A stretch of DNA of 64,000 nt from Escherichia sp. MOD1-EC7003 (GCF_002965065.1 NZ_PTRE01000015.1:1-64000), one strand, 5' to 3'. Positions 35,569 through 48,929 are shown, counted from the stretch's first letter. Program-made: numbers and translations. The notes: generated by a model not told the origin, from the letters alone.

Positions 35569-35593
35569 AGCCGCCTGAGGGCGGCTTCTTTTT
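35569..35593 (+). terminator. Intrinsic terminator of tsf
   Basis: AGCCGCC pairs with GGCGGCT around TGAG and is followed by TCTTTTT. It ends the rpsB-tsf operon 12 bases after the stop. Confidence 0.9.
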
Positions 35594-35702
35594 GCGCCCA
35601 TCTTGTAAATTCAGCTAACCCTTATGGGGCTGCGCTGAAAAGCGACGTACAATGTCGCCGGTATTAATTCATTTCAATCGTTGACAGTCTCAGGAAAGAA
35701 AC

Positions 35703-36428
35703 ATGGCTACCAATGCAAAACCCGTCTATAAACGCATTCTGCTTAAGTTGAGTGGCGAAGCTCTGCAGGGCACGGAAGGCTTCGGTATTGATGCAAGCAT
35801 ACTGGATCGCATGGCTCAGGAAATCAAAGAACTGGTTGAACTGGGTATTCAGGTTGGTGTGGTGATTGGTGGGGGTAACCTGTTCCGTGGCGCTGGTCTG
35901 GCGAAAGCGGGTATGAACCGCGTTGTGGGCGACCACATGGGGATGCTGGCGACCGTAATGAACGGCCTGGCAATGCGTGATGCACTGCACCGCGCCTATG
36001 TGAACGCTCGTCTGATGTCCGCTATTCCATTGAATGGCGTGTGCGACAGCTACAGCTGGGCAGAAGCTATCAGCCTGTTGCGCAACAACCGTGTGGTGAT
36101 CCTCTCCGCCGGTACAGGTAACCCGTTCTTTACTACCGACTCAGCAGCTTGCCTGCGTGGTATCGAAATTGAAGCCGATGTGGTGCTGAAAGCAACCAAA
36201 GTTGACGGCGTGTTTACTGCTGATCCGGCGAAAGATCCAACCGCAACCATGTACGAGCAACTGACTTACAGCGAAGTGCTGGAAAAAGAGCTGAAAGTCA
36301 TGGACCTGGCGGCCTTTACGCTGGCTCGTGACCATAAATTACCTATTCGTGTTTTCAACATGAACAAACCGGGTGCGCTGCGCCGTGTGGTAATGGGTGA
36401 AAAAGAAGGGACTTTAATCACGGAATAA
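35703..36428 (+). CDS. pyrH: Uridylate kinase
   Basis: PyrH phosphorylates UMP to UDP, is an essential hexamer, is activated by GTP and inhibited by UTP, and takes part in pyrimidine repression of carAB. The 241-residue protein of the amino-acid kinase fold has [11 protein letters not shown] (near residue 13), the GGGNLFRG glycine loop (near 57), and [16 protein letters not shown] (near 136). Length equals K-12. It lies between tsf and frr with its own upstream gap of 146 bases. Confidence 0.97.
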   Translation: MATNAKPVYKRILLKLSGEALQGTEGFGIDASILDRMAQEIKELVELGIQVGVVIGGGNLFRGAGLAKAGMNRVVGDHMGMLATVMNGLAMRDALHRAYVNARLMSAIPLNGVCDSYSWAEAISLLRNNRVVILSAGTGNPFFTTDSAACLRGIEIEADVVLKATKVDGVFTADPAKDPTATMYEQLTYSEVLEKELKVMDLAAFTLARDHKLPIRVFNMNKPGALRRVVMGEKEGTLITE

Positions 36429-36483
36429 TTCCCGTGATGGATAAATAAGGGTAAGATTCCGCGTAAGTATCGCGGGGGCGTAA

Positions 36484-36621
36484 GTCTGGTTATAAGGCGT
36501 TATTGTTGCAGGCAGTTTGGTCACGGCCAGCGCGCAGCAACCGAAGCGTACAAAAGTACGTGAGGATTGCGAGCACTGCCTGGGGCCAAAATGGCAAATA
36601 AAATAGCCTAATAATCCAGAC
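36484..36621. repeat. 138-bp imperfect palindrome (ERIC-like) between pyrH and frr
   Basis: GTCTGGTTATAAGGCGTTATT at the left and AATAGCCTAATAATCCAGAC at the right are inverted copies. Pairing continues inward (GGCCA with TGGCC, GCAGCAACCG with ATTGCGAGCA-type arms) to the central GTAC-AAAA-GTAC at 36548-36559. The whole unit is symmetrical about 36553. Length, centre and position inside a transcribed gap resemble ERIC elements, but the sequence differs from the ERIC at 34461, so it is a separate variant or family. Confidence 0.72.
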
Positions 36622-36719
36622 GATTACCCGTAATATGTTTAATCAGGGCTATACTTAGCACACTTCCACTGTGTGTGACTGTCTGGTCTGACTGAGACAA
36701 GTTTTCAAGGATTCGTAAC

Positions 36720-37277
36720 GTGATTAGCGATATCAGAAAAGATGCTGAAGTACGCATGGATAAATGCGTAGAAGCGTTCAAAACCCAAATCAGCAAAATA
36801 CGCACGGGTCGTGCTTCTCCCAGCCTGCTGGATGGCATTGTCGTGGAATATTACGGCACGCCGACGCCGCTGCGTCAGCTGGCAAGCGTAACGGTAGAAG
36901 ATTCCCGTACTCTGAAAATCAACGTGTTTGATCGTTCAATGTCACCGGCTGTTGAAAAAGCGATTATGGCGTCCGATCTCGGCCTGAACCCGAACTCTGC
37001 GGGTAGCGACATCCGTGTTCCGCTGCCGCCGCTGACGGAAGAACGTCGTAAAGATCTGACCAAAATCGTTCGTGGTGAAGCAGAACAGGCGCGTGTTGCA
37101 GTACGTAACGTGCGTCGTGACGCGAACGACAAAGTGAAAGCGCTGTTGAAAGATAAAGAGATCAGCGAAGACGACGATCGCCGTTCTCAGGACGATGTAC
37201 AGAAACTGACTGATGCTGCAATCAAGAAAATTGAAGCGGCGCTGGCAGACAAAGAAGCAGAACTGATGCAGTTCTGA
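36720..37277 (+). CDS. frr: Ribosome recycling factor
   Basis: RRF splits post-termination ribosomes together with EF-G and is essential. The 185-residue protein is the two-domain tRNA-shaped family member: a three-helix bundle (about residues 1-30 and 105-185) and a beta domain (about 31-104, with [15 protein letters not shown]). The start codon is GTG, preceded by CAAGGA, and gives the K-12 length. The upstream palindrome at 36484 is in its leader if transcribed from pyrH. Confidence 0.97.
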
Positions 37278-37290
37278 TTTCTTGAACGAC

Positions 37291-37345
37291 AAAAAACGCC
37301 GCTCAGTAGGTCCTTGCGGATCGGCTGGCGGCGTTTTGCTTTTTA
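37291..37345 (+). terminator. Intrinsic terminator of frr
   Basis: AAAACGCCGC and GCGGCGTTTT form a ten-pair stem with a long loop that can itself fold (CTCAGTAGG...CGGCTGG). The stem is followed by GCTTTTTATT. It ends 25 bases before dxr. Confidence 0.8.
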
Positions 37346-37369
37346 TTCTGTCTCAACTCTGGATGTTTC

Positions 37370-38566
37370 ATGAAGCAACTCACCATTCTGGGCTCGACCG
37401 GCTCGATTGGTTGCAGCACGCTGGACGTGGTGCGCCATAATCCCGAACACTTCCGCGTAGTTGCGCTGGTGGCAGGCAAAAATGTCACTCGCATGGTAGA
37501 ACAGTGCCTGGAATTCTCTCCCCGCTATGCCGTAATGGACGATGAAGCGAGTGCGAAACTTCTTAAAACAATGCTACAGCAACAGGGTAGCCGCACCGAA
37601 GTCTTAAGTGGGCAACAAGCCGCTTGTGATATGGCTGCGCTTGAAGATGTTGATCAGGTGATGGCGGCGATTGTTGGCGCGGCTGGCCTGTTACCGACGC
37701 TTGCGGCGATCCGCGCGGGTAAAACCATTTTGCTGGCTAATAAAGAATCACTGGTCACCTGCGGACGTCTGTTTATGGACGCCGTAAAGCAGAGCAAAGC
37801 GCAATTATTACCGGTCGATAGCGAACATAACGCCATTTTTCAGAGTTTACCGCAACCTATCCAGCATAATCTGGGATACGCTGACCTTGAGCAAAATGGC
37901 GTGGTGTCCATTTTACTTACCGGGTCTGGTGGCCCTTTCCGTGAGACGCCATTGCGCGATTTGGCAACAATGACGCCCGATCAAGCCTGTCGCCATCCGA
38001 ACTGGTCGATGGGGCGTAAAATTTCTGTTGATTCGGCTACCATGATGAACAAAGGTCTGGAATACATTGAAGCGCGTTGGTTGTTTAACGCCAGCGCCAG
38101 CCAGATGGAAGTGCTGATTCACCCGCAGTCAGTGATTCACTCAATGGTGCGTTATCAGGATGGCAGTGTTCTGGCGCAGTTGGGGGAACCGGATATGCGT
38201 ACGCCAATTGCCCACACCATGGCCTGGCCGAATCGCGTGAACTCTGGCGTGAAGCCGCTCGATTTTTGCAAACTAAGTGCGTTGACATTTGCCGCACCGG
38301 ATTATGATCGTTATCCATGCCTGAAATTGGCGATGGAGGCGTTCGAACAAGGCCAGGCAGCGACGACGACATTAAATGCCGCAAACGAGATCACCGTTGC
38401 AGCTTTTCTTGCGCAACAAATTCGCTTTACGGATATCGCTGCGTTGAATTTATCCGTACTGGAAAAAATGGATATGCGCGAACCACAATGTGTGGAAGAC
38501 GTGTTATCTGTTGATGCGAACGCGCGTGAAGTCGCCAGAAAAGAGGTGATGCGTCTCGCAAGCTGA
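37370..38566 (+). CDS. dxr: 1-deoxy-D-xylulose 5-phosphate reductoisomerase
   Basis: Dxr makes 2-C-methyl-D-erythritol 4-phosphate, the committed step of the non-mevalonate isoprenoid route, with NADPH; fosmidomycin inhibits it. The 398-residue protein begins with the nucleotide motif [11 protein letters not shown], and has the metal and substrate segment [13 protein letters not shown] (Asp150 and Glu152) and GSGGPFRE (near residue 184). The family LMNKGLE equivalent is [12 protein letters not shown] (near 225). Length equals K-12. It feeds isopentenyl units to UppS, encoded next. Confidence 0.97.
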   Translation: MKQLTILGSTGSIGCSTLDVVRHNPEHFRVVALVAGKNVTRMVEQCLEFSPRYAVMDDEASAKLLKTMLQQQGSRTEVLSGQQAACDMAALEDVDQVMAAIVGAAGLLPTLAAIRAGKTILLANKESLVTCGRLFMDAVKQSKAQLLPVDSEHNAIFQSLPQPIQHNLGYADLEQNGVVSILLTGSGGPFRETPLRDLATMTPDQACRHPNWSMGRKISVDSATMMNKGLEYIEARWLFNASASQMEVLIHPQSVIHSMVRYQDGSVLAQLGEPDMRTPIAHTMAWPNRVNSGVKPLDFCKLSALTFAAPDYDRYPCLKLAMEAFEQGQAATTTLNAANEITVAAFLAQQIRFTDIAALNLSVLEKMDMREPQCVEDVLSVDANAREVARKEVMRLAS

Positions 38567-38670
38567 GGATAATCCGGCTACAGAGAGTCGCGCTATTTGT
38601 TAGCGTAGGGCTTCAGTGATATAGTCTGCGCCATCTGATCGTAAGTAGTTGGCTTTATAAGATCAGGTAT

Positions 38671-38696
38671 GCCGTGGTTTTACACGGCTTTTTTTT
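38671..38696 (+). terminator. Intrinsic terminator between dxr and uppS
   Basis: GCCGTG pairs with CACGGC around GTTTTA and is followed by TTTTTTTT. It lies 104 bases after dxr and 56 before uppS, so uppS needs read-through or a promoter within the intervening DNA. Confidence 0.85.
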
Positions 38697-38751
38697 GTAT
38701 AGGCTTCAGTATTCCTGAGTACCGTAAACCCTGTCAGGGAATAAGAAACGC

Positions 38752-39513
38752 GTGATGTTGTCTGCTACTCAACCACTTAGCGAAAAATTGCCAGCGCATG
38801 GCTGTCGTCATGTTGCGATCATTATGGACGGCAATGGGCGCTGGGCAAAAAAGCAAGGGAAGATTCGTGCCTTTGGGCATAAAGCCGGGGCAAAATCCGT
38901 CCGTCGGGCTGTCTCTTTTGCGGCCAACAGCGGTATTGAGGCGTTAACGCTGTATGCCTTTAGTAGTGAAAACTGGAACCGACCAGCGCAGGAAGTCAGT
39001 GCGTTAATGGAACTGTTTGTGTGGGCGCTCGATAGCGAAGTCAAAAGCTTGCACCGACATAACGTGCGTCTGCGTATTATTGGCGATACCAGTCGCTTTA
39101 ACTCGCGTTTGCAAGAACGTATTCGTAAATCGGAAGCGCTAACAGCCGGGAATACCGGTCTGACGCTGAATATTGCGGCAAACTACGGTGGACGCTGGGA
39201 TATAGTCCAGGGAGTCAGGCAACTGGCTGAAAAGGTGCAGCAAGGAAACCTGCAACCAGATCAGATAGATGAAGAGATGCTAAACCAGCATGTCTGTATG
39301 CATGAACTGGCCCCTGTAGATTTAGTGATTAGGACTGGGGGGGAGCATCGCATTAGTAACTTTTTGCTTTGGCAAATTGCCTATGCCGAACTTTACTTTA
39401 CAGATGTTCTCTGGCCCGATTTCGATGAACAAGACTTTGAAGGGGCGTTAAATGCCTTTGCTAATCGAGAGCGTCGTTTCGGCGGCACCGAGCCCGGTGA
39501 TGAAACAGCCTGA
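38752..39513 (+). CDS. uppS: Undecaprenyl diphosphate synthase (cis-prenyltransferase)
   Basis: UppS (IspU) extends farnesyl diphosphate with eight isopentenyl units to the C55 carrier lipid for murein, O-antigen and other polymers. The 253-residue protein has the catalytic Asp26 in IIMDGNGRWA, FSSENWNRP (near residue 86) and the signature LVIRTGGEHRISNFLLWQ (near 190). The first codon is GTG followed by ATG; either could start translation, and the GTG gives the K-12 length. It is tightly followed by cdsA (12 bases). Confidence 0.97.
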   Translation: MMLSATQPLSEKLPAHGCRHVAIIMDGNGRWAKKQGKIRAFGHKAGAKSVRRAVSFAANSGIEALTLYAFSSENWNRPAQEVSALMELFVWALDSEVKSLHRHNVRLRIIGDTSRFNSRLQERIRKSEALTAGNTGLTLNIAANYGGRWDIVQGVRQLAEKVQQGNLQPDQIDEEMLNQHVCMHELAPVDLVIRTGGEHRISNFLLWQIAYAELYFTDVLWPDFDEQDFEGALNAFANRERRFGGTEPGDETA

Positions 39514-39525
39514 TGGGGGTCGCTT

Positions 39526-40383
39526 TTGCTGAAGTATCGCCTGATATCTGCTTTTGTTTTAATACCCGTTGTCATCGCGGCGTTGTTTCTGTTGCCGCCG
39601 GTGGGGTTCGCTATTGTTACGCTGGTGGTCTGCATGCTGGCGGCGTGGGAATGGGGACAGCTTAGCGGTTTTACCACTCGCTCGCAGAGAGTCTGGTTGG
39701 CGGTGCTGTGCGGGTTATTGTTGGCGCTGATGCTTTTTCTGCTGCCAGAGTATCACCGAAATATTCATCAACCGCTGGTTGAAATCTCGCTTTGGGCTTC
39801 GCTGGGGTGGTGGATTGCCGCGCTATTGCTGGTGCTGTTTTACCCAGGTTCCGCGGCAATCTGGCGTAACTCCAAAATATTGCGCATCATTTTTGGCGTG
39901 CTAACCATTGTTCCCTTCTTCTGGGGCATGCTGGCGTTACGGGCCTGGCACTACGACGAGAATCATTACAGTGGCGCAATATGGCTGCTCTATGTCATGA
40001 TCCTGGTTTGGGGTGCTGACTCAGGTGCATATATGTTTGGCAAATTGTTTGGTAAACATAAGCTGGCACCGAAGGTTTCTCCGGGTAAAACCTGGCAAGG
40101 CTTTATTGGCGGGCTTGCGACCGCAGCGGTAATCTCATGGGGCTATGGCATGTGGGCAAATCTCGACGTCGCCCCGGTCACTTTACTCATTTGCTCTATT
40201 GTCGCAGCGTTAGCCTCAGTGCTCGGCGATCTGACCGAGAGTATGTTTAAGCGTGAAGCAGGAATTAAGGACAGTGGTCATTTAATTCCAGGACACGGTG
40301 GTATTTTAGATCGTATTGATAGCCTGACGGCTGCTGTACCGGTCTTTGCTTGCTTGTTGTTGCTGGCATTCAGGACGCTTTAA
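39526..40383 (+). CDS. cdsA: Phosphatidate cytidylyltransferase
   Basis: CdsA makes CDP-diacylglycerol from phosphatidate and CTP, the branch point of phospholipid synthesis, in the inner membrane. The 285-residue protein has about eight membrane helices and ends with the family signature [28 protein letters not shown] (residues about 240-268). The start codon is TTG (MLKYRL), which gives the K-12 length. It is co-transcribed with uppS and rseP, the latter starting 11 bases after its stop. Confidence 0.96.
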   Translation: MLKYRLISAFVLIPVVIAALFLLPPVGFAIVTLVVCMLAAWEWGQLSGFTTRSQRVWLAVLCGLLLALMLFLLPEYHRNIHQPLVEISLWASLGWWIAALLLVLFYPGSAAIWRNSKILRIIFGVLTIVPFFWGMLALRAWHYDENHYSGAIWLLYVMILVWGADSGAYMFGKLFGKHKLAPKVSPGKTWQGFIGGLATAAVISWGYGMWANLDVAPVTLLICSIVAALASVLGDLTESMFKREAGIKDSGHLIPGHGGILDRIDSLTAAVPVFACLLLLAFRTL

Positions 40384-40394
40384 CGGAAGGTATT

Positions 40395-41747
40395 ATGCTG
40401 AGTTTTCTCTGGGATTTGGCTTCGTTCATCGTTGCGCTGGGTGTACTTATCTCCGTACATGAATTTGGTCATTTCTGGGTTGCCCGGCGTTGTGGTGTTC
40501 GCGTTGAGCGTTTCTCAATAGGTTTTGGTAAGGCGCTCTGGCGCCGAACTGATAAGTCAGGCACCGAATATGTCATCGCCCTGATCCCGTTGGGCGGTTA
40601 TGTCAAAATGCTGGATGAGCGCGCAGAACCGGTCGTTCCGGAACTCCGCCATCATGCTTTCAATAATAAATCTGTTGGCCAACGTGCGGCGATTATTGCC
40701 GCAGGTCCGGTTGCAAACTTCATTTTTGCTATCTTTGCCTACTGGCTGGTTTTTATCATTGGTGTGCCTGGGGTACGTCCGGTGGTTGGCGAAATAGCAG
40801 CCAATTCGATAGCTGCGGAAGCACAAATTGCACCAGGTACGGAACTAAAAGCTGTAGATGGTATCGAAACGCCTGATTGGGATGCCGTGCGTTTGCAGTT
40901 GGTCGATAAAATTGGCGATGAAAGCACCACCATTACGGTAGCGCCATTTGGTAGCGACCAACACCGGGATGTAAAGCTCGATTTACGTCACTGGGCGTTT
41001 AAGCCTGATAAAGAAGATCCGGTATCTTCGCTGGGGATTCGTCCTCGAGGGCTGCAAATTGAACCTGTACTGGAAAATGTGCAATCAAACTCGGCGGCAA
41101 GTAAGGCAGGTTTGCAAGCAGGCGACAGGATCGTTAAAGTCGATGGTCAGCCTTTAACGCAATGGGTGACCTTTGTGATGCTTGTCCGGGATAACCCGGG
41201 TAAATCCTTAGCGTTAGAAATCGAAAGGCAGGGGAGTCCTTTGTCTTTGACATTAATCCCGGAGAGTAGACCGGGCAATGGTAAGGCGATTGGTTTCGTT
41301 GGTATTGAGCCGAAAGTTATTCCTTTGCCAGATGAGTATAAAGTTGTACGCCAGTATGGGCCGTTCAACGCCATCGTCGAAGCCACAGACAAAACGTGGC
41401 AGTTGATGAAGCTGACGGTCAGTATGCTGGGAAAATTGATCACCGGTGATGTGAAACTGAACAACCTCAGTGGGCCGATCTCTATCGCCAAGGGGGCTGG
41501 GATGACAGCGGAACTCGGGGTTGTTTATTACCTGCCGTTTCTTGCGCTTATTAGCGTGAACTTAGGGATAATTAACCTGTTTCCGTTGCCCGTACTTGAC
41601 GGGGGGCATCTGCTGTTCCTTGCGATCGAAAAGATCAAGGGCGGACCGGTATCCGAGCGGGTTCAAGACTTTTGTTATCGCATTGGCTCGATTCTGCTGG
41701 TGCTGTTAATGGGGCTTGCACTTTTCAATGATTTCTCTCGGTTATGA
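40395..41747 (+). CDS. rseP: Intramembrane zinc protease RseP
   Basis: RseP cuts the anti-sigma factor RseA within the membrane after DegS, releasing sigma-E, and also removes leftover signal peptides. The 450-residue protein has HEFGH near residue 22 (zinc and catalytic Glu), two periplasmic PDZ domains (about 125-220 and 225-310), and [13 protein letters not shown] near 395 with the third zinc ligand. The start is the ATG of MLSFLWDL; the longer frame overlaps cdsA and is not used. It leads into bamA, itself a sigma-E target. Confidence 0.97.
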   Translation: MLSFLWDLASFIVALGVLISVHEFGHFWVARRCGVRVERFSIGFGKALWRRTDKSGTEYVIALIPLGGYVKMLDERAEPVVPELRHHAFNNKSVGQRAAIIAAGPVANFIFAIFAYWLVFIIGVPGVRPVVGEIAANSIAAEAQIAPGTELKAVDGIETPDWDAVRLQLVDKIGDESTTITVAPFGSDQHRDVKLDLRHWAFKPDKEDPVSSLGIRPRGLQIEPVLENVQSNSAASKAGLQAGDRIVKVDGQPLTQWVTFVMLVRDNPGKSLALEIERQGSPLSLTLIPESRPGNGKAIGFVGIEPKVIPLPDEYKVVRQYGPFNAIVEATDKTWQLMKLTVSMLGKLITGDVKLNNLSGPISIAKGAGMTAELGVVYYLPFLALISVNLGIINLFPLPVLDGGHLLFLAIEKIKGGPVSERVQDFCYRIGSILLVLLMGLALFNDFSRL

Positions 41748-41758
41748 GAGTTAGTTAG

Positions 41759-44200
<2,442 letters not shown>

Positions 44201-44245
44201 GTGTTCTCCACAAAGGAATGTAGTGGTAGTGTAGCGATGACTTTA

Positions 44246-44298
44246 GGCGATCGATATAAGATCGCCGGGCCACGCAAAGAACTGCACCTTCCGGTGCA
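44246..44298 (+). promoter_or_regulatory. Two hairpins in the bamA-skp gap
   Basis: GGCGATC/GATCGCC (44246-44266) and TGCACC/GGTGCA (44283-44298) form two stems in the 121 bases between bamA and skp. Neither has a T-run. They probably protect or adjust the skp mRNA rather than terminate. Confidence 0.45.
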
Positions 44299-44321
44299 AA
44301 TGGGATGGTAAGGAGTTTATT

Positions 44322-44807
44322 GTGAAAAAGTGGTTATTAGCTGCAGGTCTCGGTTTAGCACTGGCAACTTCTGCTCAGGCGGCTGACAAAATTGCAATCG
44401 TCAATATGGGCAGCCTGTTCCAGCAGGTAGCGCAGAAAACCGGTGTTTCTAACACGCTGGAAAATGAGTTCAAAGGCCGTGCCAGCGAACTGCAGCGTAT
44501 GGAAACCGATCTGCAGGCTAAAATGAAAAAGCTGCAGTCCATGAAAGCGGGCAGCGATCGTACTAAGCTGGAAAAAGATGTTATGGCCCAGCGCCAGACT
44601 TTTGCTCAGAAAGCGCAGGCTTTTGAGCAGGATCGCGCACGTCGTTCCAACGAAGAACGCGGCAAACTGGTTACTCGTATCCAGACTGCAGTGAAATCCG
44701 TTGCCAACAGCCAGGACATCGATCTGGTTGTTGATGCAAACGCCGTTGCTTACAACAGCAGCGATGTTAAAGACATCACTGCCGACGTACTGAAACAGGT
44801 TAAATAA
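44322..44807 (+). CDS. skp: Periplasmic chaperone Skp
   Basis: Skp is a trimer that grips unfolded outer-membrane proteins in the periplasm and hands them to BamA. The 161-residue precursor starts with GTG after AAGGAG and has a 20-residue signal peptide ending AQAA. The charged alpha-helical tentacles occupy about residues 45-130 (rich in Lys, Gln, Glu and Arg), and the small beta body is formed by both ends. Length equals K-12. The gene lies between bamA and lpxD, three bases before the latter. Confidence 0.97.
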   Translation: MKKWLLAAGLGLALATSAQAADKIAIVNMGSLFQQVAQKTGVSNTLENEFKGRASELQRMETDLQAKMKKLQSMKAGSDRTKLEKDVMAQRQTFAQKAQAFEQDRARRSNEERGKLVTRIQTAVKSVANSQDIDLVVDANAVAYNSSDVKDITADVLKQVK

Positions 44808-44810
44808 GTA

Positions 44811-45836
44811 ATGCCTTCAATTCGACTGGCTGATTTAGCGCAGCAGTTGGATGCAGAACTACACGGTGATGGCGATATCGTCATCACCGGCGTTGCGTCC
44901 ATGCAATCTGCACAAACAGGTCACATCACGTTCATGGTCAACCCAAAATACCGTGAGCATTTAGGCTTGTGCCAGGCGTCCGCGGTTGTCATGACCCAGG
45001 ACGATCTTCCTTTCGCGAAAAGTGCTGCGCTGGTGGTGAAGAATCCCTACCTGACTTACGCGCGCATGGCGCAAATTTTAGATACCACGCCGCAGCCCGC
45101 GCAGAATATTGCACCGAGTGCAGTGATTGATGCGACGGCGAAGCTGGGTAACAACGTATCAATTGGCGCTAACGCGGTGATTGAGTCCGGCGTTGAACTG
45201 GGCGATAACGTGATTATCGGTGCCGGTTGCTTCGTAGGTAAAAACAGCAAAATCGGTGCAGGTTCGCGTCTCTGGGCGAACGTAACCATATACCATGAGA
45301 TCCAGATCGGTCAGAATTGCCTGATCCAGTCCGGAACCGTGGTTGGCGCAGATGGCTTTGGCTATGCCAACGATCGGGGTAACTGGGTGAAGATCCCGCA
45401 GATTGGTCGCGTAATTATTGGCGATCGCGTGGAGATCGGCGCATGTACCACTATCGATCGCGGCGCGCTGGATGACACCGTGATCGGCAATGGTGTGATC
45501 ATTGATAACCAGTGCCAGATTGCACATAACGTCGTGATTGGCGACAATACGGCGGTTGCCGGTGGCGTCATTATGGCGGGCAGCCTGAAAATTGGTCGTT
45601 ACTGCATGATCGGCGGAGCCAGCGTAATCAACGGGCATATGGAAATATGCGACAAAGTGACGGTTACGGGCATGGGTATGGTAATGCGTCCCATCACTGA
45701 ACCTGGCGTCTATTCCTCAGGCATTCCGCTGCAACCTAACAAAGTCTGGCGTAAAACCGCTGCACTGGTGATGAACATTGATGACATGAGCAAGCGTCTG
45801 AAGTCGCTTGAGCGCAAGGTTAATCAACAAGACTAA
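44811..45836 (+). CDS. lpxD: UDP-3-O-(3-hydroxymyristoyl)glucosamine N-acyltransferase
   Basis: LpxD adds the N-linked 3-hydroxymyristoyl chain, the third step of lipid A synthesis, from acyl-ACP. The 341-residue protein has an N-terminal uridine-binding domain (about 1-100), a left-handed beta helix of hexapeptide repeats (about 105-290) with the catalytic His239 in [10 protein letters not shown], and a C-terminal helix extension. Length equals K-12. It follows skp by three bases and shares its transcript. Confidence 0.97.
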
Positions 45837-45863
45837 CGTTCCATCTTTTGTTCGCCAAACTTT

Positions 45864-45899
45864 ACGGCCTGTCTCATTCTTACGATTGCGGCAGGCCGT
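45864..45899 (+). promoter_or_regulatory. Hairpin in the lpxD-fabZ gap
   Basis: ACGGCCTG and CAGGCCGT are perfect inverted eight-mers 20 bases apart, followed by GTTATTATTG. The stem precedes the fabZ start by about 42 bases. It may attenuate or stabilise the mRNA between lpxD and fabZ, whose balance matters for lipid A versus phospholipid. Confidence 0.5.
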
Positions 45900-45940
45900 G
45901 TTATTATTGTCGTTTCTTATATTTTGACAGGAAGAGTATC

Positions 45941-46396
45941 TTGACTACTAACACTCATACTCTGCAGATTGAAGAGATTTTAGAGCTTCTGCCGCACCGT
46001 TTCCCATTCTTACTGGTGGATCGCGTGCTGGATTTTGAAGAAGGTCGTTTTCTGCGGGCAGTAAAAAATGTCTCTGTCAATGAGCCATTCTTCCAGGGCC
46101 ATTTCCCTGGAAAACCGATTTTCCCGGGTGTGCTGATTCTGGAAGCAATGGCACAGGCAACAGGTATTCTGGCGTTTAAAAGCGTAGGAAAACTGGAACC
46201 GGGTGAGCTGTACTACTTCGCCGGTATTGACGAAGCGCGCTTCAAGCGCCCGGTCGTACCAGGCGATCAAATGATCATGGAAGTCACTTTCGAAAAAACG
46301 CGCCGCGGCCTGACTCGTTTTAAAGGGGTTGCTCTGGTCGACGGTAAAGTAGTTTGCGAAGCAACGATGATGTGTGCTCGTAGCCGGGAGGCCTGA
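45941..46396 (+). CDS. fabZ: 3-hydroxyacyl-[ACP] dehydratase FabZ
   Basis: FabZ removes water from 3-hydroxyacyl-ACP in fatty-acid elongation and competes with LpxA for 3-hydroxymyristoyl-ACP. The 151-residue hot-dog-fold protein has the catalytic His54 in [10 protein letters not shown] and Glu68 in LILEAMAQ. The start codon is TTG at 45941 after GGAAGAG, giving the known length; the longer frame upstream runs through the hairpin and is rejected. It lies three bases before lpxA. Confidence 0.96.
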
Positions 46397-46399
46397 TAC

Positions 46400-47188
46400 G
46401 TGATTGATAAATCTGCCTTTGTGCATCCAACCGCCATTGTGGAAGAGGGCGCGTCGATTGGCGCCAACGTTCACATTGGTCCTTTTTGTATTGTTGGACC
46501 CCATGTCGAAATTGGTGAGGGCACCGTACTGAAATCTCACGTTGTCGTGAATGGCCATACTAAAATTGGCCGTGATAATGAGATTTATCAGTTCGCCTCC
46601 ATCGGCGAAGTTAACCAGGATCTGAAATATGCTGGCGAACCGACCCGTGTGGAAATCGGCGATCGTAACCGCATTCGCGAAAGCGTCACCATTCATCGTG
46701 GCACAGTCCAGGGCGGTGGATTGACGAAGGTGGGCAGCGACAACTTACTGATGATCAACGCGCACATTGCGCACGATTGTACGGTAGGTAACCGCTGTAT
46801 TCTCGCCAACAACGCAACGCTGGCGGGTCACGTATCGGTAGACGACTTCGCGATCATCGGCGGTATGACCGCAGTCCATCAGTTCTGCATCATTGGTGCG
46901 CATGTGATGGTTGGCGGCTGCTCTGGTGTGGCGCAAGACGTTCCTCCTTATGTCATTGCGCAGGGTAACCACGCAACGCCGTTCGGTGTCAATATCGAAG
47001 GGCTGAAGCGTCGCGGATTCAGCCGTGAGGCGATTACCGCTATCCGCAATGCGTATAAGCTGATTTATCGCAGCGGTAAAACGCTTGATGAAGTGAAACC
47101 GGAAATTGCTGAACTGGCAGAAACGTATCCGGAAGTGAAAGCGTTTACCGATTTCTTTGCACGCTCAACGCGCGGTCTGATTCGTTAA
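46400..47188 (+). CDS. lpxA: UDP-N-acetylglucosamine O-acyltransferase
   Basis: LpxA performs the first step of lipid A synthesis, O-acylating UDP-GlcNAc with 3-hydroxymyristate. The 262-residue trimer is a left-handed beta helix of hexapeptide repeats (about residues 1-185) with the catalytic His125 in NAHIAHDC, then a C-terminal helical domain. The start codon is GTG. Its TAA shares one base with the ATG of lpxB, so the two are coupled. Confidence 0.97.
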   Translation: MIDKSAFVHPTAIVEEGASIGANVHIGPFCIVGPHVEIGEGTVLKSHVVVNGHTKIGRDNEIYQFASIGEVNQDLKYAGEPTRVEIGDRNRIRESVTIHRGTVQGGGLTKVGSDNLLMINAHIAHDCTVGNRCILANNATLAGHVSVDDFAIIGGMTAVHQFCIIGAHVMVGGCSGVAQDVPPYVIAQGNHATPFGVNIEGLKRRGFSREAITAIRNAYKLIYRSGKTLDEVKPEIAELAETYPEVKAFTDFFARSTRGLIR

Positions 47189-48336
47189 TGACTGAACAGC
47201 GTCCATTAACGATTGCCCTGGTCGCCGGAGAAACCTCCGGCGATATCCTGGGGGCCGGTTTAATCCGCGCTCTGAAAGAACGTGTGCCCAATGCCCGCTT
47301 TGTTGGCGTTGCCGGGCCACGAATGCAGGCTGAAGGCTGCGAAGCCTGGTACGAAATGGAAGAGCTGGCAGTGATGGGCATTGTTGAAGTGCTCGGGCGT
47401 CTGCGTCGCTTACTGCATATTCGTGCCGATCTGACAAAGCGTTTTGGCGAACTGAAGCCAGATGTTTTTGTCGGTATTGATGCGCCTGACTTCAATATTA
47501 CCCTTGAAGGTAACCTCAAAAAGCAGGGTATCAAAACCATTCATTACGTCAGTCCGTCCGTCTGGGCGTGGCGACAGAAACGCGTTTTCAAAATAGGCAG
47601 AGCCACCGATCTGGTGCTCGCATTTCTGCCTTTCGAAAAAGCGTTTTATGACAAATACAACGTGCCGTGCCGCTTTATCGGCCACACTATGGCTGATGCC
47701 ATGCCGTTAGATCCAGATAAAAATGCTGCCCGTGATGTGTTGGGGATCCCTCACGATGCCCACTGTCTGGCATTGTTGCCGGGCAGCCGTGGTGCGGAAG
47801 TCGAAATGCTTAGTGCCGATTTCCTGAAGACGGCTCAGCTTTTGCGCCAGACATATCCGGATCTCGAGATCGTGGTGCCGTTGGTGAATGCCAAACGCCG
47901 CGAGCAGTTTGAACGAATCAAAGCTGAAGCCGCGCCAGACCTTTCGGTTCATATGCTGGATGGAATGGGCCGTGAGGCGATGGTCGCCAGCGATGCGGCA
48001 CTTCTGGCGTCGGGGACGGCAGCACTGGAGTGCATGCTGGCGAAATGCCCGATGGTGGTAGGGTATCGCATGAAGCCTTTTACCTTCTGGCTGGCGAAGC
48101 GGCTGGTGAAAACTGATTATGTTTCTCTACCCAATTTGCTGGCGGGCAGAGAGTTAGTCAAAGAGTTATTGCAGGAAGAGTGTGAGCCGCAAAAACTGGC
48201 TGCGGCGCTGTTACCGCTGTTGGCGAACGGGAAAACCAGCCACGCGATGCACGATACCTTCCGCGAACTGCATCTGCAGATCCGCTGCAATGCCGATGAG
48301 CAGGCGGCACAAGCCGTTCTGGAGTTAGCACAATGA
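47188..48336 (+). CDS. lpxB: Lipid-A-disaccharide synthase
   Basis: LpxB joins 2,3-diacylglucosamine 1-phosphate (lipid X) to its UDP derivative, forming the lipid A disaccharide, at the inner membrane. The 382-residue glycosyltransferase of family 19 has [10 protein letters not shown] near residue 10, the segment [13 protein letters not shown] near 115, and [19 protein letters not shown] near 270. Length equals K-12. It overlaps lpxA by one base and rnhB by four (ATGA), so three genes are translated as a chain. Confidence 0.97.
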   Translation: MTEQRPLTIALVAGETSGDILGAGLIRALKERVPNARFVGVAGPRMQAEGCEAWYEMEELAVMGIVEVLGRLRRLLHIRADLTKRFGELKPDVFVGIDAPDFNITLEGNLKKQGIKTIHYVSPSVWAWRQKRVFKIGRATDLVLAFLPFEKAFYDKYNVPCRFIGHTMADAMPLDPDKNAARDVLGIPHDAHCLALLPGSRGAEVEMLSADFLKTAQLLRQTYPDLEIVVPLVNAKRREQFERIKAEAAPDLSVHMLDGMGREAMVASDAALLASGTAALECMLAKCPMVVGYRMKPFTFWLAKRLVKTDYVSLPNLLAGRELVKELLQEECEPQKLAAALLPLLANGKTSHAMHDTFRELHLQIRCNADEQAAQAVLELAQ

Positions 48337-48929
48337 TCGAATTTGTTTATCCGCACACGCAACTGGTTGCGGGTGTGGATGAAGTCGGACGTGGGCCATT
48401 GGTTGGCGCAGTTGTCACTGCTGCTGTGATCCTTGACCCGGCTCGCCCGATTGCCGGGCTGAATGATTCCAAAAAGCTGAGCGAAAAACGCCGTCTGGCG
48501 CTCTGTGAAGAGATCAAAGAGAAAGCGTTGAGCTGGAGCCTGGGCCGCGCGGAACCCCACGAAATCGACGAACTGAATATTTTACACGCGACCATGCTGG
48601 CGATGCAGCGTGCCGTTGCTGGGCTGCATATTGAACCGGAATATGTGTTGATTGATGGTAACCGCTGCCCGAAATTACCGATGCCTGCGATGGCAGTGGT
48701 TAAAGGTGACAGCCGTGTGCCGGAAATCAGTGCCGCGTCTATCCTGGCGAAAGTGACGCGCGACGCCGAAATGGCGGCGCTGGATATTGTTTTCCCGCAA
48801 TATGGTTTTGCCCAACACAAAGGCTATCCAACCGCGTTTCATCTGGAAAAACTGGCTGAATATGGTGCGACGGAACATCATCGGCGCAGCTTTGGGCCTG
48901 TCAAACGCGCACTGGGACTTGCGTCCTGA
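48333..48929 (+). CDS. rnhB: Ribonuclease HII
   Basis: RNase HII starts ribonucleotide excision repair by cutting 5' of single ribonucleotides in DNA. The 198-residue protein has the catalytic Asp16 and Glu17 in [10 protein letters not shown], Asp108 in VLIDGNRCP and Asp126 in [12 protein letters not shown]. Length equals K-12. Its start overlaps lpxB, and dnaE follows after 36 bases, so a repair enzyme and the replicative polymerase share a transcript. Confidence 0.97.
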   Translation: MIEFVYPHTQLVAGVDEVGRGPLVGAVVTAAVILDPARPIAGLNDSKKLSEKRRLALCEEIKEKALSWSLGRAEPHEIDELNILHATMLAMQRAVAGLHIEPEYVLIDGNRCPKLPMPAMAVVKGDSRVPEISAASILAKVTRDAEMAALDIVFPQYGFAQHKGYPTAFHLEKLAEYGATEHHRRSFGPVKRALGLAS

